A stretch of 64,000 nt of DNA, taken from assembly GCA_015345905.1 (NCBI GenBank), contig JADDTR010000008.1:496001-560000 (forward strand). The letters are read 5' to 3'. This document shows positions 37,474-48,560 of this stretch, in pieces; the stretch's first letter is position 1; each line of letters starts with the position of its first letter. Origin of the DNA: Aotearoamyces nothofagi. Lineage: Eukaryota; Ascomycota; Leotiomycetes; Leotiales; Tympanidaceae. The notes below the pieces were generated by a model, which worked only from the letters and a program-made list of their open reading frames with translations, was not told the DNA's origin and did no database searches. The translations under genes and the position numbers were made by a program.

Positions 37474-38933
37474 ATGGAGTGGTTCGGCCATGCCAACATT
37501 ACTTTTACCCACAACGCAACGCCTTTGGCATTGAAGAAGAAAGATGGCACAGAGACTGATCTTCTTCGAATCTGCGAAGAGTCAACGCCGCCATGCCATC
37601 TCAACCCCCTATTATTTAATGGCCACCTTCAGACTTTTATGACCGTTCTAAAACCTGATGGACCGCCTATTTATTACAAGCGGAAGCTGTTTGAGGCGGA
37701 CGATCCACATTATGAAGGCTCGTTTGCTGTCGATTTCGTGGTCGACCCTTATCCAGACAGTGAGGCTGCTGATGGGCCTGCTCCAAAACGGCCAACTTAC
37801 GTCGCTGGATCTCTTCCGATACGGACGACTTATTTCGATGACGAGGAATTCAACGGAATTGGGTCATTGGACAGTCGCCCTATGCTCGTCACCCTTCACG
37901 GGCTTTCCGGAGGTTCTTATGAAATCTACCTCCGTCACGTGCTGGCTCCATTGGTCATGAAAGAGGGTGGATGGGAAGCTTGCGTAATCAACTCGAGGGG
38001 TTGTGCAGGCCACAAGATTACCACCAGTGTACTTTACAATGCTTGCGCAACTTGGGATACTCGGCAAGTGGTGAAGTTCCTACGGAAAACCTTCCCAAAC
38101 AGGCCTTTATTTGCTATCGGTTTCTCTCTCGGAGCAAACATCCTCACCAATGTAAGTCTAAAGGTTATAATTACTAGTGAGTTATGCTAACCCTTCCAAT
38201 AGTACATTGGTGAAGAAGGAGATGCATGTTGTTTAAAGGCAGTTGTCGTGATCTCGAATCCCTGGAATCTAGAAGTTGGATCTCTGTCTCTTAAGCGAAC
38301 GTGGATTGGCAGGCAACTCTACTCGAAGACTATGAGCACAAATATGAAGAAACTGATCAACCTACATACCGAACAGCTCAAGAAGAATCCTGTCCTTGAC
38401 CTCGAAAAGATCAATAATATCACCTATCTACACGAATTTGACAGGCTCGTTCAGGGGCCCGTTTGGGGTTACCCTACTGAGGGAGCATATTACCGTGATG
38501 CGTCATCCGTGGATGCACTCCTAGCCACAAGGGTCCCAATCTTTGCCATCAACGCTTCAGATGATCCAGTAAGAGAGACCTGTCACTTTATGTATCAATC
38601 GCTAACATGTCCCAGATTGCCGTAGACGAAGGCATACCATACGAGGAGTTCAAGAGAAACCCCTATGCTATCCTATGCACCACGTCTCTCGGTGGCCATC
38701 TCTCCTGGTTCGAGCTGGGAGGCGAGCGCTGGCACGCCAAACCTGTAAGTAGCCGCGTCTGTATCGATTGCGCGTATCAGCTGACATGATTCAAGGCCGT
38801 CAACTTCCTCAACTACATGGCTTTCGAGGCCGATTTAGATTCCATCACTCCTCGTGCAGGTGCCAACATTAAACAGAATACTCACGGGCGTGTGTACTCT
38901 CCAATGCGTCGCAAGATGCACGTCGAGGAGTGA
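37474..38933 (+). CDS. EHT1/YheT-type alpha/beta hydrolase
   Basis: Alpha/beta hydrolase of the Eht1/Eeb1/YMR210W group, which make or break medium-chain fatty-acid ethyl esters and monoacylglycerols. Four exons: 37474-38151, 38203-38568, 38616-38744 and 38796-38933, giving 436 aa. The conserved entry CHLNPLLFNGHLQTF is present, followed by VTLHGLSGGSYEIYLRHVL. The nucleophile Ser lies in the elbow GFSLGAN, the acid in FAINASDDP, and the His in TSLGGHLSWFE. The triad is complete, so it should be active. No signal peptide is seen. The exact substrate is not fixed by sequence. Confidence 0.92.
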
Positions 38934-39275
38934 TATCGCCCCATTGGTAGGGTTCAGGATAGACGCTATATTATTAAGAGCACGAGACGGTACAGTTGCA
39001 CATAGATTCAAATAGATGGTGGCATAGCATCGGAGCATAGCGTTAGAGGGCGATCCTTGTATAGACTGTATAATTTCGTAGATATAATTAAAAGGCACAT
39101 TATCAGATCTCCAGAAGGTCACGCAGCACAAAAATATACCTGAACATGTCGATATCATTCGGCAGACCAGCAATAGATACAGCCATCCCAAAGCAGACCC
39201 AGATCCTTTTCGCTCCAACGCCTCCAATGCACCCACACCCCAATCCTAGAATATATAATTCGCAGATCCAACAAC
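38934..39275. other. Convergent 3' spacer hydrolase/LOC1
   Basis: 342 bp, tail to tail. Nothing coding seen. Confidence 0.5.
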
Positions 39276-39967
39276 TCAGTCCCGCGCGAAGCTCACAGTC
39301 TTCTTCTTGACCTTCAGCGCCTTGGTTCCGGCAGCCGCCTCCCTGGAGATGCTCTCCTTCTTGTCGTCGTCGCCCGCCGCGCGCTTCCTCTTCTTCCGCA
39401 GGCCCTCCTTGGTCTCGTCCAGCTTCGCCTTCCTGATCTCGACGCGCTTCTCCTGCTCGGCCTTGCGCGCCTCGCGGATCTCCTCCATCTGGCGCGCCTT
39501 CATCATCTTCGACTCGATCTGGCCCTCCTTGTCGGCGTTCACCATGGCGAGGATCGTCATCATGGATTCCTGTCGTGTCTGGTCAGCTCGGTGCCGCAAG
39601 CATCGCGGATAGTTAATCCCGTCTCCAGAGACACGGGTGTCGGGAGAGGGCGGAAAAGCACAAGTGGACTTACTCTGTCGTCGACGAAAACCTTGCCCTT
39701 CTTCTTCCCCTTCGGCTTCTCGACGCCCACCGGCGTAATCATATTCAGTGCCGGGATGCCCAATTCCTTCTCCGTATAGATCCTACGCTTCTTCTTGACC
39801 GGGCCACCCTTAATCGAGCTCTTCAGCGGCGGCGCCTTGCTCTTAGGCGGCTTCTTCGACTTCGACACCCCGTCGTTCTGCGGCCTTGTATTGTTCTTGC
39901 TGTTGCGGATCCCCGACTTGTTCGCCGCGTGCTTCGACTTGACCGTCGATGTTCTAGAAGGCGCCAT
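39276..39967 (-). CDS. loc1: 60S assembly/export protein Loc1
   Basis: Nucleolar RNA-binding protein needed for 60S subunit assembly and, in yeast, for ASH1 mRNA localisation. Two exons, 39967-39674 and 39569-39276, encode 195 aa. It is almost wholly basic and disordered, with Lys/Arg clusters, then the conserved core GKVFVDDR joined across the intron to [20 protein letters not shown] and [15 protein letters not shown], which identifies the family. A Lys/Arg/Glu coiled-coil-like helix and a basic tail follow. The start [12 protein letters not shown] was taken because upstream in-frame sequence lacks Loc1 character. The gene is GC-rich compared with its neighbours, reflecting its Lys/Arg codons. 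Confidence 0.9.
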
Positions 39968-40290
39968 CTTGTCTCGCGATCGACAAAAATATATCGAGTA
40001 TCGAAGAGATCGTTGAGGAGGGAGAGGCAGAGAGGTGAAATTCCCGACTCGCTTTCCGATAAAGAGGAAATAATTTCGGTCCCAAAGTTTTTGGCGGGGC
40101 GATAAAATCCCGCTCTCGCTCCGCCCGGAAAATGCAGCGGAGATGCGGCCCCCGACAAGCAAGCGCGGGAGGAGAGGTCATGGCCGTTCGAGATCCCGCT
40201 CAACGAGAGGAACATCCACCTGGGAAGCTTCGGAAGTCACGCGATTTCCTATATATTTTGGTTTTTCAAGACGCAGAGTCTTTCAATGGT
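39968..40290. other. Divergent promoter region LOC1/HIG-like
   Basis: 323 bp between opposing starts; GC-rich in the middle. Nothing distinctive. Confidence 0.45.
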
Positions 40291-40759
40291 ATGAGTCTTG
40301 GAATCATGCGCCATACAGGCGGTTTACAGCATGAGGAGGCAAACCAAGCGGCGTGGGAGAGCACCAAAGGTGCCGTAATTGGTGCCGCAAGGGTACGTTG
40401 ATTCTTCAATGGCTCGGGAGCGTGGGGATTGAATTGACAAAGGACAGTGGGGATGTGTTGCTGCAGCTTTCGGTGCCGCAGGTTACGCCTTCTCGCCGAT
40501 TTACAGAGGTTTGACAATCCAATTCAAAGTGTATGTTTGCTTGCATTCGGTGGGTTTGTGGAGAGTTGTGTTGACGTTTCCAAGCTTCATACAAATGGGT
40601 AGCATGGTCGTTGGAGGGATGACTGCAGCAGATCGTAGCCTACGACAATACGAGCTTGCTGTCAGACGGGAGAAGAGATTAGAAATTGAGAGAGCTAGGT
40701 GGGAGAATGATGAGAAGGAGTATGGAGGAGCTTCAGCAAAGCCGGCATCACAAAAATAG
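40291..40759 (+). CDS. Small two-helix protein, possibly Rcf2/Rcf3-like
   Basis: Conserved-looking 119 aa protein. Three exons: 40291-40392, 40448-40530 and 40585-40759. It reads MSLGIMRHTGGLQHEE at the start, then a first hydrophobic helix (GCVAAAFGAAGYAFSP), a YRGLTIQFKVF turn built across the second intron, a second hydrophobic helix (IQMGSMVVGGM), and a charged helix with many Arg and Glu. The pattern of Gly-rich helix, PxYRGLT, second helix and Glu/Ala resembles the N-terminal part of yeast Rcf2 and Rcf3, which bind cytochrome oxidase supercomplexes in the inner mitochondrial membrane. That link is my inference from weak likeness. The gene itself is secure because three exons keep phase. 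Confidence 0.6.
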
Positions 40760-40930
40760 GCAAAGATGTAAATCAAATCATGGGTATTTGTTACGATATG
40801 TGCATATTATTGTATCGACATGCCGATGAGCTTAGGTACAAAGCTGGGTACACCTTAACTCAACCCCTATAGCATTGTTGATGATGCCTCCCTTTAAACG
40901 CCATGCCATGCTTTTAACGATTAATCGATT

Positions 40931-42095
40931 TCATGCTGCTATGAACTTCGCTGGATCCATATTTAACTTGCAGAGTCTTGCAATGCATCCGCTAAGTTGT
41001 AGCAAGGTCTGAACACCTTCCAGGATCTTCATATGCGTGAATCCGATCTCCTTGATAAACTCAAGCTTCGCATGCTCGGAGAGCGTACTAATCGTCTTTG
41101 TTACTCGGAACATTGTGCTGATAATATCATGACTTGAGTATCCCAAATCCCATAACTCCTTGAGCGTCTCCAGCGCAGCATCAACCTTGCCTTCGTAACA
41201 TGATTTGATCATGGCTTGGACTTTGATAGGATGTGGTGAATCGACAACTTTGAAGACATTATCCCCGCTTACGAATCCGAATCCAGCGAAGGTGGACTGG
41301 AGGTTATTTATTGCTTGCCGCATATCTCCCTCAGCACTAAACACCAGAGCAGCCAGACCGTCCTCACTGTATTCCACTTTTTCGGCCTGGATAATTTGTA
41401 GTAATCTCTTCACAACTTGAGCGTCCGTCAACCGTGCGTATCGAAGAATCGCACAACGGGATTGTAGAGGTTCTATGATCTTATTCGATTGATTGCAAGC
41501 AAAGGCAAAACGGGTAGTAGACGAGTAGATCTCCATGGTTCTCCGGAGAGCTTGTTGTGCGCCAGACGTCATGCTGTCGGCTTCATCGAGAATGACAAGC
41601 TTTTGTCTGCCTTGAGGCAGAGTCACTTTCTTCTGTGCAAAACCCTTTATCCGATTCCGTACGACATCGATGCCTACAGAGAAGTCAAAATGCTGCTATC
41701 AGTGGATGTATCGACGATTGTACCTCGCTCATCACTAGCATTAAGCTCCAACACAGCTTCCTTGTATGCATCACCTAGCAACTGTCTTGCCAGACACAGC
41801 ACTGATGTAGTCTTCCCAATACCAGGCATGCCTGAAATAATCATATGCGGCATGTTTCCCTCCCTCGCGATGATCTTAAGGCGCTCAATTGTCTCGGTGT
41901 TTCCCACGATGTCATCAAGGAAGACAGGTCGATATTTCTCGACCCTACAGATATCAGAGAGAGTTTTCGTATATGACACCTCTGCACATACCAGGGCAAT
42001 TCATAGTTTGTAACACCATTCGCATTGGCCGTTAACGCCTTCTTCGCTGCTGCTGTCGAAGATTCACCTTTCTCGCCGCCTTTCTTGGGCGCCAT
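40931..42095 (-). CDS. rfc4: Replication factor C subunit 4 (human RFC2 type)
   Basis: AAA+ subunit of the clamp loader that opens and closes PCNA on primed DNA; it is also shared by the alternative loaders. Three exons: 42095-41992, 41944-41724 and 41673-40931, giving 355 aa. Walker A is GMPGIGKTT, Walker B is LDEAD, and the arginine-finger motif SRC lies in [10 protein letters not shown]. The sequence [20 protein letters not shown] at the N-terminus and the [14 protein letters not shown] stretch fit the Rfc4/human RFC2 subunit rather than Rfc2, 3 or 5. A Lys/Ala-rich extension of about 30 residues precedes the AAA+ core. Introns are 47 and 50 bp. Confidence 0.95.
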
Positions 42096-43530
42096 GGTGT
42101 TATGTTATATTTGCTGTCTTGTCAGGGTAAAACCTTTAATATTTGCAGCATATAGCTCTTCTCGACCTTTCGTGGCTTTCTCCCAGTATCGATTAAGTCT
42201 TACGCCTTCAGAATGTTGCGCCAAACGCTCGCGAGATCTGGATCGCGCTGGAGAACGCGAACCGCGTTGACAGGGATCTAAAGTGGTTAGAGCCACGTGA
42301 CTCAATTATGCCCAGGAGAACAATTCCGACCAAAACTCGAGACACTCGAATCCTGAGTGTACATGCTCGTTTTCAAATCGAAGTACAGTATCGTCTAGAA
42401 GACTATAATCATGCCAAAGTGCTCCTCAATAACCAAGGAGCCTCTATACGTCTATCATCCGTTCGCATTCTCGGAATTCCAAGCTTTCAAGTTCAAGCTT
42501 ATCCTACCATAAGTAAGAATATTCATGTATTATTCGCACTTTATTAGAGTTAAAAGTCAATTTAACCAGTGAAGCCCATCATCCTGCAGCATAGTGAAGC
42601 CAGATACAAGCTGTTGATATCTTTATATCTTAGTCTTATAGACAAAGGCGTATTTATATTTCTAAGGATCAGACAACAGCAACGCTAATGCTCTCAGACA
42701 AGGTATGACTCAATATCAGCTTACAATAGAGATAGCATTACGAACAAATCCACGTTCAATAATCAATATAACTGGCTATAAGCTCAAGTTTGTGTTTCTA
42801 AGGTTCTTAACTGCCACCGTCGCTAACGAGGACGCCGATAGCAGTAGCTGTCGGGCAACCTACTTAGCTGGCTATACCTGTGAGCGTAACGACCCCACGA
42901 ACAAATAAATTAATATAAGCCGGCATAATGACTGCCACTCCAGATATCTGTCCTTGGACGTAACTGATACGGAGACATGAGGAAACGCCTCCTCCTCGCC
43001 AGCAAAAGCGCATATATGCGAACACGTCAAGTCATCAAGTTCGGTACAATACAGTGCCACAGTGCGTATGCTGTCCACGTACTCATCGGCCCTTGGCTCG
43101 TCCGAACTTCATACATAGGAATCCGTAGCAAGGAGTGTTTGCCCCGAGGGTACATATTTACAGTATACTCACTATACTACAAGGTAGGGTAGGGAGGGGG
43201 TCTGAGCACGGCGCAAGAGGTTTCCTGTGAACCTCCTGTGAACCCGGGTACTGGCGAGAGCGAGAGGGAGATCAGTGTGCGGATAAGGCGGTTGCCGAGG
43301 CATCAGCGTTTGGAGACACGCGTCTTGGCGAACGGTCAGCGTAAGGTCGCGCGCGCTGTTTCGCGGAGCCTGCTGATACTGGCACTGACAACGGCGTTGG
43401 CAATGATACTGGCAATGATACTGACTCGGTCAGTGGGCAAGGCTGTCGATGTATCATATCTCCCTAGCATTGGCAAGAACGGCAACGCCTGGGCGTGCGC
43501 CTACCAAGGACTGTACTGTGCTGTGCTAAC

Positions 43531-43570
43531 TGCTCACTGCTCACTGCTCACTGCTCACTGCTCACTGCTG
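43531..43570. repeat. TGCTCAC heptamer tandem repeat
   Basis: Five perfect copies of a 7-base unit plus a partial one. Confidence 0.9.
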
Positions 43571-43740
43571 CAGTGGACGATGGCGGCCATCCTGGGGGCT
43601 GGCTGGGCTGTGGCTGTGGCTGGGCATTCCCGGCGGGGCAGCTGGGCATCTGGGCAGCTGAGCAGCTGAGCGCAAGCTTCAGGCCCGGGAGTCGGCTCTT
43701 GCCTTAGGCTGACTCCGCCGCCCTTCATGCTCGCGCCCAG

Positions 43741-43780
43741 TGCCCGCCCCGTGCCCGCCCGTGCCCGTGCCCGTTGTGCC
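43741..43780. repeat. GTGCCCGC-type imperfect repeat
   Basis: Repeated GTGCCCG/TGCCCGCC words, C-rich on this strand. Confidence 0.7.
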
Positions 43781-43899
43781 TGCCGGCCTGTAGGCTGTAC
43801 CCGCGGTGCCGCTGGAAGCCCCCAATCGGCAGCGCCGCCAATGCCTGGGACGGGCCTTGAGGCTCTCTTCTGCTCTGCGCAACGGCTACAGCCACAACA

Positions 43900-43937
43900 A
43901 CGACAGCGACAGCGACATCGACATCGACATCGACATC
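43900..43937. repeat. CGACAG/CGACAT hexamer repeat
   Basis: CGACAG units pass into four CGACAT units; a hexanucleotide microsatellite. Confidence 0.85.
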
Positions 43938-45196
43938 CACTGCGACTGCAGCTACGACTACGCATACTGTGAGCCTGCGACTCTGTGCCGTCGACAGCAT
44001 AGATAGACTACGCCCAGCATGGGCGACTGAGCCACTGTAGGACGCTGCGTCCCGGTGCCAAGTGCCAGGGCCAGTACCTGTGCCTGTGCCATTCCCAGTG
44101 CACTCACAGACACCGCAGTACGCTGATGTGCGCCAAGATGGCTCGGCCGACCGTCAATTGCTCATTACTCAGTACATTGCGACGGTCCTAGACGTCCTAG
44201 ACGTCCTAGCTTGCCCCAGCACCCGCCATGCCATTTGGCACAGGAGGTCCTGGCTTGGCCCTAGGCCGCGTCACTCGCCTGTGTGGACCGCGTCACCCTC
44301 TACCGCTGCAAAACTGTGGGCAAAACACCGCGATCGACTGCGGAGCCAAATGTCCCTTTCGCCCACGCCCAGAGGTCGAAATGGCCCGTCTCAGGCAAAT
44401 CCTCCTGACAGTGGGTTGGCATTAATATTGGCTGGGCATTGGCTGGGCGGTACAAAAACATAGCGCGCGCTACTCTTCCAGGTCTCTGGCCCATATCCGT
44501 CGCTCTCTCTCCTCGTCGCATTGCATCGCACCGCATCCCTTCACTTACTTGCCTTGCCTTGCTGTCGGTCTCTCCCTTCATACTTCATCGCCTCAGTACC
44601 CGTTTGTCTGCAGTGATCTTGCCAGTTGCAAGCATTTCCTGCCTCTCTTTTGCCAACAGTCACCGGCGACCTACCTGCCTTGCCCACACACAACACAGCC
44701 TTGCGGCGGGAGATCAACGCTTTACAGCTCACTGTCTCGGGACGCATCCCGTTCATTGCGTACGTAACCCGCCAGTCAGCATTGCACCAAGAAATCCCTT
44801 CGATATCCGCCGTACGGCCCTGCCTCGAAAGCGCAGCCGTCGAGAATCGCCCACTCCATTGATTTATTACGCATATTCGCAGGCATATACAGTACATAGC
44901 AGAAACTCGTCATCTTTGCCACAAACCTCAGCGGTCAGGTGCCCCGAAGATCCGGTCACTTCTGTCTGTTAGCTCCCGCCTTGAGTACAGCCACACCAAA
45001 GAACCGAGGCTGGACGCAGTTTGGGATTTTCAAACTAAATTAATTATAACCTTCCGAGGGTCGGATTAGCCTTTTTAGGTTGCGGCTGTCCGCGTCATCT
45101 GTATTTTCCGGAAACATATATCACCAGCATACCGTCCCTTATTTCCTTCAAGGTGTTCTTATCCGGCTCGCCTTCTTATCTATCTCGTACCTAACC

Positions 45197-46700
45197 ATGA
45201 GGGGCCTTCACGCAGTAACCTTTGCGGCCGCTTTCTTATCCACATCCACTGGGGCTATAAGATTACAAGAACGAACCGATGGCCAGCTCAGGGTATTAGG
45301 TCTTGATATCCAACGAAAGCCAATTGAGGATCCTGTAACACGAGACCGATTACGGAGAAGAAGTGGAACAGTACAAGCAAGTTTAGATAATGAGGTTTGT
45401 GAGAATGCGCAATATTCTTGTCAATGTGTATTCTAACACGCTCTAGGAAACGTTATATTATGCAAACATATCCCTTGGAACGCCAGCACAGTCACTAGAG
45501 GTACAGATCGACACTGGAAGCAGTGACCTTTGGGTTAATACACCGGATTCCACGCTTTGCTCTAGTAATAATGATGAGTGCTCCTCTGCTGGAACTTATG
45601 ACGCAAACTCCTCATCAACGTATGAATATGTCGGGAGCTATTTCGATATTACATACGCGGATGGATCAGGCGCTTCTGGCGACTATGCTACAGATACCTT
45701 ATCTATAGGTGGTGCTACTCTAACAAGCTTGCAATTTGGCATTGGATATACGAGCAGTTCTTCGCAAGGCGTCCTTGGAGTCGGATACGAAATCAATGAA
45801 GCGCAGTCTGGCTCTGCCGGGTTGTCAACCTATAACAATACGCCATCTGCAATGGTGGCACAAGGATTGATAAGTTCGAACGCATACAGCTTATGGCTGA
45901 ACGACCTCGACGCAAGCACGGGCAACATCCTCTTCGGTGGTGTGGATACTGATAAGTTCTCTGGCACCCTGTCAACCTTACCTATCCAGACAGATGATGG
46001 TTATTATGCGGAATTCCTCGTCACCCTCACGGCAGTCTCCCTTGCTGGCTCCAGTATTGCTAGTGACCTAGCGATTGCTGTACTTCTGGACTCGGGAACC
46101 TCTCTCACCTACCTCCCGAACGATATAACGGAAACGATTTATACTTCTGTTGGCGCCGAGTATGACTCGGACGAAGGTGCAGCATTTATCGCGTGTTCAC
46201 TCGCCGACAACACGTCTACAATCGACTACACCTTCAGCGGAGCGACCATCTCGGTCAGCATGAGCGAGCTTGTCCTTGATGTAACTACTACAAGTGGACA
46301 GCAACTCCAGTTCAGCGATGGAAGCGACGCATGTCTCTTTGGAATTGCTCCGGCTGGCTCTTCCACCCCTGTCTTGGGCGACACCTTCCTCCGGTCTGCA
46401 TATGTAGTGTACGATTTGGACAACAATGAAATCTCCCTCGCACAAACGATCTACAACGTCACGACCTCCAACGTGCTAGAGATTACCACCGGCTCGGATT
46501 CAGTACCATCTGCGACTGCGGTGTCGGATGCTGCAACTGCAACAGGAGAATCGGATAGCGGAGAATCAATCGAGGGAACTGTGACTATGGGGGTTACTGC
46601 TGCGACAAGCGCAGGGGCGGCGGTTGCTGCGATGACGCCAGGCGTCTCATTTGGAGGTATCGCCATGTTAGGAGGCGCTGCAATCCTTGCAGCTTTGTAA
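45197..46700 (+). CDS. GPI-type aspartyl protease (yapsin/candidapepsin-like)
   Basis: Family A1 aspartic protease, secreted and probably held at the cell surface. Two exons, 45197-45394 and 45447-46700, encode 483 aa. The signal peptide is MRGLHAVTFAAAFLSTSTGA; the pro-region ends in a dibasic-rich stretch (RDRLRRRSG), a likely kexin site. The mature enzyme starts near ETLYYANISLGTPAQS. The two catalytic Asp motifs are DTGSSDLW and DSGTSLTYL. The C-terminus has a Ser/Thr/Ala-rich spacer and a hydrophobic tail (FGGIAMLGGAAILAAL) suited to a GPI signal. It has both motifs and looks functional. A long repeat-rich and C/T-rich upstream region suggests complex regulation, but this is inference. 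Confidence 0.92.
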
Positions 46701-47176
46701 ATGTGTCTGGTCTGATTTTTTGGACATATTTGTCTGTGATTTTGTGATTTTGTTGAGCGAGTATAATTGCATCAGAAGGGCGTTTTTAAACACGGTTTAA
46801 ACAAAGGGATACCAGCATTAGATGGGGCGTATTTTATAGAGACCAATGAATGATATCCAGACCCACAATATCTTCCCCTCATAGGCTTCTCGGACCTCTG
46901 GGAGGTGCTGTTACTAGGCTGATGATGATGAAAAGCATGTTGATGATTCTAGGCAGTAACCCCCTAAGCTAGGTATTTATTCATATATATATATACATCC
47001 CATCCCACACCGAAAGCCGATCTCGAAGCCTCCCAAAAAAATCGTTTTTTTATCACCATGGCTTCCAGCCTTCACTGCGGTATTGGTATTTATAAAAAAA
47101 AAAGACGGCAGGCATCTATGATCCACCCCACCCCTCTCACCATCTCGTAGTCTCTCGTGGTCCCTCTGGCCTCTCG

Positions 47177-47199
47177 TCTCTCTCTCTCTCTCTCTCTCT
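47177..47199. repeat. (TC)n microsatellite
   Basis: About eleven to twelve uninterrupted dinucleotides. Confidence 0.9.
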
Positions 47200-47490
47200 A
47201 GCTTCCGGATACGACAATCACAGCTGCGACTCCAACCACGACCACGACCACATTATCTTATCCTACACGATAGTTTTCAACAGTAAGGCCGTACGAGTCG
47301 TCCCCGCGTTCCAGTTCCGATATGCGATTCATGCGATTGTATAAAATAAAAATATAAAATAATATATAAAACAAGCAAAAACGAATAATTAGCCTCGACC
47401 TTTGTTTTATCATCGAGATACATGTCGCCCGGGGTGGGTTTTTTTTAGGGGGGGGACTGCTGCTGCGGGTTACTGGTAGGTAGATAGCCG

Positions 47491-47520
47491 AGATCAGATC
47501 AGATCAGATCAGATGAGATG
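47491..47520. repeat. AGATC pentamer repeat
   Basis: Five copies of AGATC followed by a degenerate AGATG unit. Confidence 0.9.
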
Positions 47521-48560
47521 CGAGGCCCGAGAGGTGAGATGATCGAGGTGGGAAGGAAATCGTCCGTTGGGGTTGGTCATCCTTGCTGCTCGATGGGGTC
47601 CTTTTAAATGTCTGCTGTAATCACCTACGTATTGATATGGCATGAAACTGCATTTCTTATAGGGCCGTGATTGGTGTCGTGGTGAAAAATAAGAGAGTAT
47701 CGGCTGGCATGTCATATATCTGCAGAAAAACAATCCTCAGATTTACCATGATGCTTTGCTATATTCACTACTTAACTCACCTGTTTACCTACTCATCAGA
47801 AAGCTCAGATCTGAGCAGTAACAAAGCGCGCTGCTGGCTAAGGTATATCATGACGACCAAATCATAAGCATAACATTTAACACAAAATAGATCGCTGACC
47901 GCCATGCGAATTCATTGCCTTTTCCTAAACCACTCCTTTCCTTAGCTCCGTCCACACATGTCGTAAATGAGTCGTGTGTGAAAGCAATAATCGTATCGTG
48001 TACTCCATTTCCAATTTCAATTTCAAACCTGTGCTGACCTATCATAAATATTCGCCATGGCATCGTTATAAGAACGTGATTAAATCCGCGCCGGGATCGA
48101 GCGATAGTATAAAAAGAGATGTAGCAAAGAGCAAAGTAACGTAACACACGCGCTGTAAAGCCCTTTCCGTCTACCTATAATGAGAAGCGGACACATTGAT
48201 CGTTAACCAGAAGTATAATTTAAACCTTAACCGCTAAACGAGAAAAGAGTTAACACACTTTTGGGGCCGCCAGATTGGAAAGCAATAGTGAGAGACAAGG
48301 CCAAGGAACAGTGACATACCATCGGCTGAACAGAAAAGTTTGCCAATGGAGTACTCGCAATTTCGATGGCCAGTCGAGGAACTGTTAAGTCAAATAGCCT
48401 CGCTCACTAAAGTTGCGACAAACTCCATACAATAATAAATCATACGCAAGCCGCCTGGTATCGATGCTGCGAAGTAATAATAATGCTGCTTCTACCATAG
48501 GATTAAATCGTGATCATATCAGTCTGCTTACTGAATGCATTGCTGCAAATTCGACTGTAG

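Larger units (their letters stand above)
42096..45196. other. 3.1 kb repeat-rich divergent spacer
   Basis: Between the starts of RFC4 and the aspartyl protease. The first third (42.3-43.2 kb) is AT-leaning. From about 43.2 kb it becomes GC-rich and filled with short tandem repeats of different units (listed separately); from about 44.45 to 44.9 kb it is strongly C/T-rich, like the leaders of highly regulated fungal genes. Frames of up to 177 codons occur here but overlap on both strands and follow the repeats, so I do not call genes. Confidence 0.6.
46701..48560. other. Convergent 1.9 kb spacer with microsatellites
   Basis: Tail-to-tail between the protease and the YDR124W-like gene. It holds AT runs near 46,983 and 47,340, a (TC)n tract and an AGATC repeat. 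No gene seen. Confidence 0.6.

Noticed and set aside
43500-43970. Tandem arrays considered as CRISPR-like
   Set aside because: Units are contiguous without spacers; simple slippage repeats in a eukaryotic genome.
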